From Erythrocercus mccallii (lineage: Eukaryota > Chordata > Aves > Passeriformes > Dicruridae): 64,000 nt of DNA. The DNA lies in contig VZRG01001653.1 of the NCBI GenBank assembly GCA_013397435.1, forward strand, positions 1 to 64,000, written 5' to 3'. A program made the position numbers and the translations under genes. This document shows, piece after piece, positions 32,301 to 47,300 of this stretch (position 1 is the first letter of the stretch; the number at the start of each line of letters is the position of its first letter). The notes below the pieces were generated by a model. The model worked only from the letters and a program-made list of their open reading frames with translations. It searched no databases and was not told the origin of the DNA.

Positions 32301-35300
32301 TTGAGCCAGTTATTGAGACCAGTTATGCTTCATCAGAAGGGATGGAAACCTTCAGTGTGAATGTCCCAGTACTCCCCCCGAGGGGAGTTTTCACACCTGA
32401 GCCACTTGTGTAAGAGAAGATATTGTCGTGATAAAAAGCATTATCCCACCTTTCGGGATTTACTTCTTACTGGTCTCTTCCAGATGTGGACAAACCCCAG
32501 CTTGTAGCCCCTGGTGATTGGTGATTTGTGCTCACACCCTCTGATCCTGGGCTGTGATCCTGCACATCCTCAGCAAAACACTGCTGCCTTTGCAAATGGC
32601 CAATTGTTTATTCATTAACCATTGCAGTTAACACTTCATCCTGGCAGTATGTGCTTGTCAGTGTTCCATGGTGAAGAGAGGTGGTTGGCAGGATTTGAAT
32701 TGTCTCCCACAATAGCAAATGCAGTTTGAACTTAAGTAATTAAGTAAAAACAAGTCTCAAACACAGTTGTTTTAATTAAATCGTGTTGTAAGATGTAATT
32801 TAACTTTCATCTATGATTTACAGAAAAGCAGAACAGCTACCATGAAAATTGTTCACAACCAAAATCTCCGAGTTTAGTATTAGACCTCTAGGCTGATAGA
32901 ATATAAAGTTACATAAGTAGGAATCGGTATTACATTTTCAGTAAACAAGAGCAGTCGAGGAGCTTTTACCAAAGGCAGTACTATTTCCCCTTGATAATTA
33001 AGTAATGATTTCTAATAAGGTAATGTGTCTGTTGTCAGCTGATTGCTGAAATGGTTATCTTTCCCCATGTGGACAAAGTTAATTATAGGCCTTAGTACCA
33101 TCAATTACTGGCTTAGAACCTGTGCCGTGACATTTTTATTAGTGTCTGTTTTTCTTTGTTCTGATTCACACATCTATGTTCCATCTCCTTCTCTCTGCTA
33201 AAGATTTGCTTTAAGATACTTTAAAACTACATCGCCAGTTTTCCAGAGGCTTTTCCTGGAGAGCTCAGATGCAAACACAGTCCGATATGGGCGCAGACGA
33301 ATGAAGTTACGGGACCTCATGGAGGCTGCCTACAGATTTTTACAAAAGGAGCCATCTGTTTTCTGGGAACTATGGGACTGGAGTGTGTGTATTCCACTCC
33401 TAAGGAGTCATGACACTTTAGTCCGTTGGTGAGTTAAAACCTCCAAATCTTCTTCATTGAGTAGATGTATATGTATCTTGAATTGTGATTAACAATGTTC
33501 ACATGCAGTAGAAATCATCTTCAAATAATACCAGGAATCTATACCAATGGTATCTGTAGTTGTACTTGTGAACTGACCTTTTAAAAGCTATAGTGATCTA
33601 TCACAAAGTGAATTTTAGGCAAGCTCTTATTAGTGCTTAAAACTATGGTCTAGAAAATCTTTCCCAATAATTTTAGTTTGCCCATGTTGGTTCTTTTTCT
33701 CAGTTGTTTGTGTGTAGATTTCTCAGTGGCTGTAAAACTTGTTTAAGCTGTGCTTTGTATTAGCTTTGTTACAGGTTTTGTGTGTGATTTTGGTCAAATC
33801 TTTCATGTTAGGTATCTGCCTGCAGGACTTCAGCTTGATCACATACTGTACCTTATTTGTGTCAGTTGTAGTGTTGATAGTGCCTTTTATTTTAAAAAAG
33901 ATGTTTCACTTCACTTTTTAAAACATAAATTCAGATTTGTAACACATAATTTAAGTAAAGTGTATAATTTAGGAAGGGCAGAACCAAGAGTGTTGTCAAT
34001 TCTATCAATAATTTATGAAGGTCTTCAAAATTACATACTTAGTGTCAGAAAAAGAGAGAGAATTTGTAATTCATTAACTAGAATTGGTTTACCTGGTGTT
34101 CAACCAATAGTCTTAAATAAGTGAATGAGCTGACTTTTAAACATTTGTTCTGAAACAATCTGCTTACTCTTCCTCCGCCCCATCACACTCATTGAAAATT
34201 TTGTTCTTGGAAGTTAAAAACAGCATTATAATGAATGAAAACTGGTTTATGATGTATATTAAACATTCCTTTGTTGCAAGGCAGCTTTATGTAGTCATGA
34301 CTTAGGAGTTGTTGGCTTTTTTAGGCACTCAGAATTGATTTAATTGCATTAAGTTTACTTTAGAGATAGCATGAAATGCAATTTTGGAAGGGAAATGGTA
34401 TGAGAAAAAAAATTGCGCAAAGATGACTTCATTTTCCTTGTCTCATATGTTAATCTTCATTTACTTAGGAAAGTGCATTCCGTTATTATATTTCTGCTGA
34501 TAATTCAGTTCTTCAGAGAAATGTTAGCAATTTGGTGTATAAATTAAAACTGTGCCATGATAGAATTGCTTTCCTCAGTTCTGGGATATTTGTCTCATCT
34601 GAAAGAATGTTAAGCATAGTGCTAAAATAATTTCCATGAATAAAGTTTACTGCACATTTTTCCAAACTTGATGTTTTGGTATGCAATTGACAGTTGTGGA
34701 ACTACATTTCTTAAAACTGTTCTGACAGTTTTGTTCTATTTTGTTCTAAATGTAATTTTTAGGTATACTTCAAACTGTCTTGCATTGGTTACACGCATGA
34801 ATGATGAGCATAAATTATCTTTCTTGAAGAAGATATTCAATCCTGAGGAGCTGATACATTTCAGACTAAAGTAAGGACTTTTAAAATCTTGAACACTTTG
34901 TTTCTCTTGATGGCTTTCAGCTGAGTTAATAAACATGGGTTTCACAGGTTGCTAGAAGAATCTCAGCTGCAGAGTGTGGAAAAAGCCTTAGCTTTGGCTA
35001 ATCCAGACTCCTCATTTTGGCAAAAGGAGAAAGAAGAGCAGTACACAGAAGGACATGTTGTGTCGGGTGACCTCTCTGCACATGTGGTAGCTGTCTGTGG
35101 CATTGTGCTGCCTAGACTACGGCATGTTTCTGAACAGCAGGTATGTAGTCCACAGTTAAATCAGTACATTTTTGTTTTAGGAATTTCTAAGTACAGTGAA
35201 CCGACTTTATTTCTTGATTAGATGGTATTGAGATCCTGTGGGTAACATATGTATCTTTATCTCTCTTAGTGTGTGCTGTAAACTGAGCAATGCAGGCACC

Positions 35301-38300
35301 ACAAAGAAGCTCTGCAGTGGAGTGATGCACTGAAGGAGCAATAGTGCTGCTCATTTTATCTTCATGTAGCAGTTTGTACAAACATACTAAAAAAGAATAT
35401 TCAGCCTTACATAGTAACTCCAGTCTCAGGGTGTCAATCCATAGCTGACTAAAGCCAGGATCTGGGACAGTTGCTTTTACCTGCCTGACATAGGGGGTTT
35501 TGTGCTATAGAGGCATCTTACATGCAGACTTTCTCCAAACATGTGCTCAGTTCTTCTCTGACAAGAAAACAAGGCTGCAGTTTCAACTCTTCCAGAAGGC
35601 AGAGAAAGGGGAAAGGAAGTGAGCAGGAATTTACTGCTACCACTTGGAAAGTATAATGCAGACTATACTGCCTTACAGTTTTGGGAAGCCAATCAAAGAC
35701 ATAAACGTTTTTAAACAAACAGTATTTAACCTTTTTTCTTCTAAATTGCTATTTAACTTAAGCTGTTCAAACCCTTCTTGGTAGCTACAGCCAGTATTCC
35801 TGACTGTTTTTCCCCGCTTCTGTTTTTGAATTCACAGTTTTCTAGCTTTTTGGGGTTTTTTTAGGATTGAGAGAGTGGTTTGGAATTCACTGTAGCAGGG
35901 GAAACTGTAGTTGTTTAAGAATGATTCTTACTCCCATGGCAGCATCACTGCTGCTGCAGCTGTGCTGAAGCCAGGCCATGCTATAAACTGGATTACTGAA
36001 AGAATACTCTTTATCTCTGAGGGAGGAGAAAACTTCCCTGAAAGGAGTGCTTTTATTTTTTTAATAGCCACAGATATTCCACTGATCTAGTCTACAGTGT
36101 AGTTCCAGTTAGAATTGGGAGGATCTAGTGACAGCTTAGGAGGTCTGATGAAGACATAGGAGCAAGCTGTGAGGGGAAGCAGGTTGTTTTTTTTCCAGAG
36201 AAATACATCAAGCTATATCTGAAAAAAAGGTCAGACTTAAGTACAAGACACTTGTTTCAATGCTCTGATTTCTTTCCTCTGAGCCTTTTGGCACAAAGCA
36301 CTAATTTTTGTGCCATATATAGATATGTAAGTTACTGTAAGAGTCAGAATACTTGGAGACTGTCTGTAGCATTGATTAATTACCATTCAGTAAACTGAAT
36401 TAATTTAAATTTGAATAAAATGAAAATGCTATTGAATATACCTTTTTATTTTCATTCACTGACTTTAATGATCTTTTACTTTGGCCTATAAAGAAAGAAG
36501 TAAATACATTCATACATTTAATATTCATATTTGCATCATTTGAATGCAGCTACTCTTTGATTTGTCCTGTGATTTGCATCCATTCTGATGACTTAATTTC
36601 ACTCTTATTGCAAATTGTATTTGATTGACATGAGTTATGGCTGAATAGTTACTATGCCTGTACTGACAACTTAGTGTGAATTCCCCTTGGGATCAAGGTG
36701 TATGTATACTTTTCATTAAGTGTTCCACCTATAATAGGTTTTGGATGAAATCTATTTTAATATCTGTCAATAAATACAACTTTAGACTCCTTTAATTTAT
36801 TTGATATGTGGTCCTGCAGCCTGAAATTTTTCTTATTGTTAGAGTCACTTTCCTAATTGTTCTGTTGTACAACTGTAAGAATAGTAATTTCAGTGTAGTA
36901 ACCCAGATTTTATATTTGAACAGGAAAATAACACCAGCAGTTTTGTTTTGGTTGAATCTGCCTTCACAAATCTTCAAAACCTTGCTATTGCTGTAGCATA
37001 TCAGACTCCTGTTTTATTAGAAGGACCAATAGGATGTGGCAAAACTTCTTTAATTGAATATTTAGCGGCTGTTACAGGAAGAGCAAAACCTCCTCATCTT
37101 TTGAAAGTTCAGCTTGGAGATCAAACTGATAGTAAGGTAACTGATGGATTTGTTTTATGTTTGGATCATGAAACATAGCTTAAAGCATGGACTTAATCTT
37201 CTAATAATATGTTTTCACTCAAGTACCCTACAGTGCCCAACTCTTAAGTACTGGTCTTAATATGGATGAGAATGAATAAATAAACAAGAAAAATAACTTA
37301 TTTTCCAGTAGTTTTAAACTTCTTGCATAATTGTGCTGAGCCTGTATCATTCAAATTATGTTTTATCAGGGTCTTTCTATGTGGAAGAGCTCTATTGATT
37401 TTTTTAATTTAAAAAGTTGATTTATATTGGTAAAAGCAAGATTCTGGTGCCAAAGGTTATATGAGCACTTTTATTTAAGTTTAAGTGAGCTAGTGTCAAT
37501 TTAATCTGTTGCCTCTTTTTGTGATGAAGGTGAGATAAAGTAAGATACTGGGATGTTGAGGTGACTTGCAGTTACATAATAATGATTAAGCTCTAGCTAT
37601 AGATAATTTCATGTAGTTTCTGTTACACATATAGAATTTTGGAGCTTGGGTTACATTGTTTGGCACAATTTATTTTTAGTTTTCAAAGGTGGTTAGTATC
37701 TACCAGAAGTTACCAGAAGGTTTTTATTAGCATGCATAAGCACCTTCTTTGCTTGCGTGGAACACCTTGTTTCACCATCTCACAACTGTATCTTTTCCTA
37801 CACAAGACTAAGGCCATCATATTTAAGAAAAATGGTAAAGTTCAAGGTATGAAATACATAGCAGTAAAAGCACACTCAGTTTTTAAAGGGATGCTTAAAT
37901 ATTGAAGTTACAATTTGAGAGAAAAGCAAAGCTTCAGCTGGATTTTACCTTTGAATAACTTGCTCTATTGTTCTGTTTAGTCACAGACTTCAAAAACAGA
38001 AACTACAGTTTGGTGTGACCTGAGACAGTTTTCTGTGTTACTTTAGATTGCTTGTAAATTATGGTGGGACAGCTCATAAATTCACTTCCAGTTACCTGGT
38101 TTGTTTTAGTTATTAAGTTTCAGTTAAATTGCTGCTGGAGGTGGGAAACTTTTCTTCTTAATTAAAAAAAGTGCAATGCTGGGTGCAGATTGCCAGAGAG
38201 ATTGTTTAGTAAGGTGGACACTAAGTGTCACTTCTGTCCCAACTTTGGTCATATTTGCCATCCTTTCCTCTGGGGAGGTGATGCCCGGGTCTCTGATGTG

Positions 38301-41300
38301 CTGATTGTTTCTGTCACAGACGCTGCTGGGGATGTATCGCTGCACAGATGTACCAGGGGAGTTTGTGTGGCAGCCTGGCACCTTGACACAAGCTGTTACC
38401 AAAGGCCACTGGATACTTCTGGAGGATATCGATTATGCCCCTCTGGATGTGGTGTGTAGCTTTATGTTTGTTTTAAGGTACTGGTCTTAATGCACATGGT
38501 GGCAGTTTTGGGAGTCTGATCACCAGGGTTCTGTAGCAACACACTGAAAATGCTGCTCCTTTAGAATGGGTTAGAAAGAATTCACCTTTGTTCACATATT
38601 TGCACACCTCATTACTTTTTGTCTTTGTTACAGAGTAGTCGTGACCCTGACACTGATGCCAGATTTCACTCTGAAAACTGGAATTGACACTGATAATGTG
38701 TCTGATAATGTGTCTATTTAATAATGTTTGATGTTTGAAACCAAATGTGGCCCTAAACACCACAGAATATTGCCAATGTATGAGGCTGGTGCAATTAATA
38801 AGGGTTTTTTGTTTGTATTTTGTTGTGTGGGTGATGCTGTTGTACCACACAACAACACAGACTCTGGCTTCAGAAGGTTGGGAAAACGACTCTTATTTTT
38901 GGGATGTGTCCTCTTTTTATACTATCCTACACAGACCAATTCAATTGGTGAAACAAAGACAGACTTCTTCAATTACATTGGTTAGACCAGAGGGACATCA
39001 AGAAGAAGTCTCTCCTAGGAAAAGGAATGAAAACATAGGTACAGTTACAAAAACATTTCTCCTGTTTACAGAAAATTCTCTGGGAAAAGAATTTCAGAAA
39101 ACCAAAACATCTCAGGCATGAAACCAGGGCTACATGTGGGGCTTTTTTTCCTTTCCACATATTTTTTCTTATACATTTCTTACATATTAAAAATGTGCTG
39201 TTGCATTAAGCATTCTAAGTTTAAACTGATTTCCTGGTTTTTTGGCTCCAGAACAACTAGTTAGTCAGTCATCCTTGCTTCTTGAAGTAATGGCTACTGA
39301 AAACAAGTCATCTGCAAGAATGATGTGATAGAGATGCTTTGCTGTGTAGGCCTGCTGGACATTCCGCTGGTTGTTTCCTTTCATATCTGTTCCATAAAGC
39401 ATCCTTTGTGTGACTGAATAACCTGTCAGTTTGTTTATTAGGTTCAAGGCTTCTGATAGAGAAATATAAAATTTATAAGAAAGCAAATGAATACTGCTTG
39501 TATGTACAGACAGTGCACTGCTAGGGGGTCGTGCACTTATTTGCTTCTGTGGACTCAACTCATTGCACTCATGATGAGCATACCCTGAGTAGTATTCTGC
39601 ATTCATCAAATCCCTTTTTCCAGGTCTTCCCTGCAGGCATCCTGTCTGCTTTTTCCATGTCAAAGGATCTCTGTGTGCCTCCCTCTGTGCTAAGGGGTTG
39701 GTGTGGTTATACCTCCCTTCTTTCTTTCCACCACCCTTACTGTCCTTCCCCCGGGAAGAGTAGATTCTTTAAATAAACACCAAACTCTTCTGGGGTAGCA
39801 GTGTATATAGTGAAAAAGGTTGATGTTTGAGAATGACATCTTTGAGACATAGGTCGTCTTTGTTCAGGCAGTTAAACAAAATAAAGTTTCTGATCTGAAT
39901 GTTTCTAATAATTCATTTGATAATTTAAAAATAAATCGTTTTGATTTGGCCTTGAAGTGTGAAGGCTGTAACTTCCATTCTCTTATCATTAAATTTGAAT
40001 ACTGGAGAAAAAAAGGTAGGTAAACGTTACGCCTTTGACCTCCACTGCTAATTGAAATTGCTGGGAGCTTTGCAATTCCTGTTAGCATTACTTGGAAGTG
40101 TATCTCTGGGAAGAGCAGTTGTTGGCATCATGATGGTGCTCAGTGGCGTTGCTCCAGCAGCTCAAGTGTGATTTAAGTGTGGATGGTTGTACTGTCTGTT
40201 GGTGTCACCAAAAAAAAAAGGTTTATAATTTTTCTTTTGCTCTTCAGATCTCTGTGCTGATTCCTCTTTTGGAGAAAAAACAGTTACTGATTCCTGGTCG
40301 TGGTGACTGTTTAAAAGTAGCACCAGGATTCCAATTTTTTGCAACCAGGAGGTAGGTTTGTAAATTTAAACGAGATTGCGAACATGGGTTTCCTTTTTTT
40401 AAGTTCAAGGTATTTTTTAGTACACGGTACTTGTGTAGGAATATTTTAGCAATTTCCAATTAACAACAAAATATAAGTCACAGAAACTGTGAATTTTTTT
40501 TTTTCACTTGAAAGCAGCCTTAGGGTGCAATCTTTGTACAGAAAAATCGCTTCAACAAGGCTGAAGGAATGAAACTTGCTGGGAGGAACCCTACAAAACC
40601 AACCCATCACCAAGACAAAATACCACTCTTAGAAATTACTGTGTGAAAAAGGTTTATTATCAATAGTTATGAAAATCTTGAGTCAATATAGGTGTTTGTA
40701 ATGTTTTCTAACTAGAAAAATATATACTCTGCCTGATTATTTCACTGTAGTAGTGGCTCATGCCTCAGATGTCAAAATGACTTTTTCTGTAGGAAGAGAT
40801 AATATTATATCAAGGTTAAAGGTTAGGAGGTCCATATGGGGAATGGCAGTTACATGGTTTTCAAATGTTTTGTAGTTTATTTCAAAACCTTTAACAAATT
40901 TTCCTGCTTTTGTCTTACTTCTGTAAATTTGTTCTTCTGATCTATGTTTTCTGGAATTGAATCTTTTGTTTTCAACTCCTTTGCTTGCCTCATTTCCTAC
41001 GAATTTTTATTTCTGTATGCATGGTTGTCATGGTTGAACCTCAGTCAGCAACTAAACACCACACAGGCTCTGGCTCACTCCTCTTTAGCAGGATGGGGGC
41101 AAGAGTTGGAAGAGTAAAAGTGGGAAAAATCATGGGTTGAGGTAGCGTTTAGGTAAAGCAAAAGCTTTCCACACAAACAGAGAGACAAATTCTATTACTC
41201 CAAGCATCCCCACCCTTCCTTCCTTCTTCCCACAGCTTTATATGCTAGGCACGACCCCATCTGATATGGAATATCCTTACAGTCAGTTGGGATCAGCTCT

Positions 41301-44300
41301 CCTGGCCATGTCCCTTCTTTAGTCCCTGTGTACCCTCACCTCTGCTGGGGTGGTGCTGGTGCTTTTCTGAGAAGCAGGAAAGGCCTTGCCTCTGGAAGCC
41401 CTGCTTGGGAGTAACTAACGCGTCCCTGTATTATCAGCACTGTTTTGGTCACAGATGCAAAACACAGCCCCACACCAGCTACTGTGAAGAAGTTCAACTC
41501 TATCCCAGCCCAAACCAGCACATCAGTGAACAGTTTATATAGCAGCAAATTGTAATTTTCATTAGTCTTTTTAGAGTAGATTCTATAAATCTGTTGCAAT
41601 TTACAGCTGGGAAAAAGTATTTAACAATTGAAACCAAACACAATACAACAAAGAAGAAAAAATTTAACAAAAACCCACCAGAAAACAAAAGACAAACCAC
41701 AAGCCCAAATCTAATGCTTTGCATGTGCAAGGCTACTTCTACAGTGGTTAGAAACACATGGCTGAATAGTGATTTCTGTAGTAAAAGAACAAAGGGAATG
41801 AAATGTGTGATGGGAAGAGCCGAGTCTGGAGGATGAGGAGGAATAATGGTGAACTGTGGAAGAGACAGGGCTGAAGATGCTTTCCCTGCATCTCTGCAGT
41901 AAGATCACAGATCTTTAAGGTATTTCACAGGCCACTTCTGTCAGGTTTCTTCTTTTACAAAGGATTCTATATGTTGGTTCTGATAGACAACTGACAGTAA
42001 GTTAAATCTTTCTGAAAGTATCTCTGTGGCAATTTTGCCATATAGGAAAAAAACCCCTCTGTGTTAACAAGTAATTTGGAAGACATGGATAGGCAAGGTG
42101 GGGTACATGACAGTACAGTGACAAACAATGTCATTTATGGCTGTTGCATTATGCTGTAGCAGCTCTATGTAACATGTTCTTCAATGCACTGAAAATATTT
42201 AATTCTTCAGCCACATTCCACATGCTGTGTTTCTTCATTGTTGTTTTGATTTAGGATATTCAGCTGTGGTGGAGGTTGGTACAGGCAGCAAAGCAGCCAT
42301 GCTGCTCTTCTGGACAAATACTGGACCAAAATACATCTGGATAATATGAGCAAAGGAGAACTCAAGGAGGTATGGGGGTGTGTTGCTTCACTGTGGCATG
42401 TGAATAATTGTTTTAGCTTAGGGTAATAAATGTTTTTCAGTAGTTAATTGAATCCTTGTTTTATATTCAAGTTCTACAATAAACCCTTACAATTTCAGCT
42501 TTGTGCTGCCAATTTTGAAGTAAACAGGCAGTTTGTCAGGAAAATTCAAAGTGAATTGAGCAAAGATTCCTGGAACTTGCCTTGACAGACACAGTTGTGC
42601 TTTGTGTGGGTATAAGAATCGAGTTACTTTATGGTTATTAGCCCACAGAGACTTGAAAGCAGAGAGAAATAGCAAAAAAGAAAATGGAGCTTACTCTAGT
42701 TCTGAGTTCTAAGCTTTGAGTTGGTCAGTTATCAGTTAAAAATAACTGCTTCTATTAACATCTTTCTTTTGTTAGCATCTCTGGCAGGTGTTTGCTTTGT
42801 GTGTAGTTCTTCAGAATATTAAAGCTGCCCAGGGCTCAAATGAAAATAGAATTCTCTGGAGATTCTCCTTGTGATACAGAGCTCAAAACAGGATCTGATT
42901 CTAAAAGGCTGAGGGAAAAGGTAGTGAATAGTATCTAGCAAAAGAGTTGAGGAGAAAGTTCTGAATTTTCTAGAATGGAGAAGATAAGCTTTTTCAGTAG
43001 AATTCATTCACTCCTTTGGACTCGTTCAGCAGCCAGCACAATTATAGATGGCCTTAAATATCTGTGGTTTTCTTCTTGTCTTTCATTAGCTAGTGGTTAG
43101 GAATGGAGCAAGACCAACTATCACAACCTTACTAAAAAAACAAAACTTGAGTGTTAGCTGTGTTGCTCGCTGCTAGTTTCTCTTTATTCTTCTTCTGCAA
43201 CTTTGTAACTTAAGTCACAAAAATTTATAAATTCAGCACTAACATTCCATGGTAATAATAGAAGAGACAGTGTTAGAGAACACCACCTCCTTGCCTTGAA
43301 AACAGACTCATGTTCTTCTTGTTAATCTTAAAAGTCAGTCTGGTAGGGTAGGACCAGTTTTCCTGGCCTGTATCTGTGAAAAGTAATTTTGGGAAGCAGT
43401 ATTTTGGTTGGCAAGCTTTAGTGGAGAAAACAGCTGAAAGGAAATTACAAAAGCAAAATTATCCCCTTAACATGCCTTTGTCAGCACAGCAAATAGACAA
43501 TTCGAATGCTCAAATGAATTTAGTCATAAAAAGAAGGGCAGGAGGTAAGGACTTCTGTAATCAGTTGTAAAGTTGTATGGTTGTGGTTTGGGTTCAGATA
43601 GGATTGAATGTACTTTTTGTTCTTCCTGTTAGTGTTTGTGCAAATGTATAAATGAATTGGAGTTGAGTTGGCAAAGTTCATTTTTGGCATCAAAACAGAA
43701 GTCATAATTTCTATTTTCTTGAGATAAGAGATTGCAAGAGACCAGTTTTATGCAGCTTGCTAGCAAAAATATCTATTGAAGCATCTCCCATTAAAAACTG
43801 GGGGTGCTGTTGGTTTCTTTCCAATGTGGATAGGTTTGTTGTTTTGTTTCATTTTTTTCTTTTTTGTTTCTGGTTTCAGGTCCTCCAAAGGAGATACTCC
43901 AACCTTGCACTTGTGACAGATCACTTGCTAGACATTTTCATTGACCTTGCTGGGGACAAGTATCAGGCACCAGAGCACGGTGCTGCGGGCTCCAGTCACG
44001 TGCCAGAAGCAGCATCAGAATCGAGATCAGAACACAAGAAACCAAATCTGGAAGGACGAGAGCTATCTCTAAGGTTGTCATTTCTTATGTTTGTTGGAAA
44101 TCAGCTAGCCACAGAGAAGGGTTTATTTTTGTTATTTTCGTTAATTTTTTTAAAATAATGGTGAAAGCTTGAATAATTAAACATGAATTTTGTAAAAACT
44201 GGAAAATACTTTTTTGTTTTAAAATAATGATTAATGTAACATTTAAAGAAGTTCATTCTGGATTACTTAAACTTCCTATTTTCTATACTTACTTTTTGGG

Positions 44301-47300
44301 AGGAGTGGGGAAATGAGTAGGTTTTGTCATAAGCAGTGCTTATGCAGTTAGCATCAGGCCATATGAATTTATTCTTAATTATTTTTAACACAAGATATCA
44401 GTACTCGAAGAACTGGAAGGAGCTGTATAATGTTCTCTCAGTAGCTAGAAGATAATGTTTTTAGTAACTGAGGGTATTATCTAGATTATTTCATGCTGAA
44501 CACTCTCAGCATTGTAACTTCAGGTGACTGAAAACAACTGTATGTGTAATGTACTGTTAATTTCAGAATTTCTATGATGAAATGTAGTTTGATGCTGAAT
44601 TATTTTTTCCTCTCCTACCAAATGTCAGTTCTACTTATCTGGAATTTCTGTAATCAGTAGTGCTTTGTGAATTAGTAAATGCTACGTGTGGGTAGTACCT
44701 GCTTTTTTGTGAAGCGTAAGAACATCAGTTTTTTCAAGAACAAATATTGCTTTTCTTGCCTTTTGGACAATCTTGTTGTTGGTAAGGAATCTGTATCTTG
44801 AAAAAGTGGGGGTTTATACCTTTCTGGATTCTTTAATACCTTTGAGTTTTACAGTAACCTTATGATTTAATGGAGTATGTATTATCTGTTTATAAGCAAT
44901 GTTGGTCTTTGTGCTCAGCTGCTCCTCGGAATTACTGTCCTCTTTGTGTCTTCCCATGTACAACTTGCACAACTACACATGCAAGTGCCAGAAGATAGAT
45001 GATGTTGTCACCTAAGTTAAACATCAGAGAAGGTGCTGTGTATTTTGGCATGTTTGTACCAAATCTTTTTGTTTTCCTTTTTAGAGACCTACTGAACTGG
45101 TGCAGCAGGATTGCTTACAAGTTTGACAGTAATTCAGCAACCACATCAGTGAATATTTTTCAGGAGGTGCTGTAAGAAATTGATCCGGTTGATCCCAGAT
45201 TCTGGCATTGTCTCACAAAATGCTCTCTTTGGGAATGCGAGATGGGAATCTCTTTGGTTTTGTTTGAAGCTATTGGACTGTAGTTGAAATGTTTGTGATC
45301 TCTCTGATCAGAAGCTTTTGCTGCTACTAGGAAAGTTGTTTGCAGTAAGGTGGTAAAAGGATTTACTGCTATCATACAAACAGCATGGTGCAAAATAATT
45401 TTAACTGGTAATATTTAGCTGGGATTACATATGGGGTTACATATTACATATGAGACCTTTCTTTTTCCTGTAATATGGGGCTGCTTTTCTGCTTACCTGT
45501 TATCAGTTTACTGTATAGGCTGGGAACTTTTAGGGTGTGCATCCGTCAGAGGCAGTTTTGAGATGTGCAATCTTAGGATGTTAGTTCCTTGTAGCATTTG
45601 GTCCATTTGTCTAAGAATAACTTTCGTGACTGGGCACTGAAAAGTTTTCATATTTGGTATAAATCCACTACATTACAGAGTTCAGAAGTTCTTATTTCAT
45701 CTTTCTGAGCTCTGTTGTTTGACTCAGTCAGAGGACGGTGAAGTAGTTTTATTTACAATGGTTGGATTGGATCTCGGTTCATTTAAATTGAGATGGTGTT
45801 TGTCAGGTAAAACCATGCAAAACCAGTTTTCAAGAAGTTGGTTTTCCCCTTGACAGGCATTGGACTGTTTCACAGCCATGTTATCTGACCAAGGCAGCAG
45901 ACAGAAAACGGCAAAAGTTATTGGAAGTTACCTAAACATTTCAAAAAAAAAGGTATGTTGAGCTACAGTTAACGTGGTCTTTATTGGTAGTATTCTATAG
46001 CTTGCTGTAAGACGTTTCTATGATTAATTGAAATATGTTATGCTATTTTTTATTCAAAATTATGCCCACCTCACTTTCCCAAACAGTTTCTTTGCTTTCT
46101 CTTCCATCCCAGGATCTGTTTTTCTCCTATTTTACATTCAGCTGCCTTTTTTGTTCTGTGAAAGTTCCGGGGAACCTGTTTTTAGATTAAATGGCCTCAT
46201 GATGCAAAAGAAGGATTTCACAGCTGGAGCAGCACAGCTGCCTAAGCATATGATACCACTAGATGCACAGGGTGGCAAAGAATCTGTTTTTTTCTTAGGT
46301 GGTTTACAGTAAATGTTAATCACTTAAATGGAGAGATTGGAGAGAAACATGATCTTTACTGCTACTTGTTCTGTACTCACTGCCTCTTTGGCAGTGCCAA
46401 AATCAGCTGCCTCTTTGGAGCTGTATAAATGACAGAGTTAAACTAAATAATTTCTTTGTCAACTGTATTTCTGACTGTAGAAGTCTGCAAAGCAAATTGT
46501 TTCTACTGCTACTTCAAGTTGACAGATGGATCCCTGAAACTTATGCGGGTTTTTCTCTTTGTCCTTCTTTGCATTATTTCATTACAGGAATATGTTATTC
46601 CCTGCAAGTGGCAAAATATCCTTGTTTCCACAAAGAGGTTTTTTTAAGGGAGATTATTTGTTTATTGTTAAAATAACTGTTCAAGTTTGTGTAGTTGAAC
46701 TACCGTGGAGGTAGGTGAAGTAGAAATACAGTGGCAAAGACTATTACCAATTTAAGTTGAAAGTTGTTTGTACAGATAAAAACACTAATGAGGTCCTTCA
46801 CTATTTTAGGTGATGATTATGTAAAACCTGCAAAATACAGAATTTTACCATTAAAAATTAACTTGCTGCAAAGTAATACTGGTAGCATGGTGTGGGTGTT
46901 CTTATTGTGATGTAAGCAACATTAGTATTGGAAATGCTGATGCTTTTTTCACAGGTGGAGTTCTTCTGTGAGCTCTATAAACCAGAAATTTCAATACGGG
47001 AACAAGAAGTCTCTGTTGGAAGAGTGAATCTTGTGAAGAAGCAGAACCAGGCTCTCACTGTACAAAGGTAGAATATTCTGTGGTTTTCACATGAATTGAA
47101 ATATTTTGTGGTGAAATAGAATAGACTGCAGGTCACAGGGTTAAGGAGAATTCAGATTGGGTATTCTCACTCTAATGAAAGGAATGTAAGAGCTCTTTCC
47201 CTTGCAATCTAAGTTTTACTTTGTGTATTTTTAGGAGTGTCTGCATCATGATTCTGGCAGCCAAAGCATGGAGATTTTCAGCTTCTTTGGACTAGAGTGT

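Larger units (their letters stand above)
33429..38319 (+). other. MDN1: MDN1 introns 3-6
   Basis: Introns 33429-34762, 34871-34947 (77 bp), 35141-36923 and 37137-38319, excluding exons 4 to 6. No features recognised. Confidence 0.65.
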
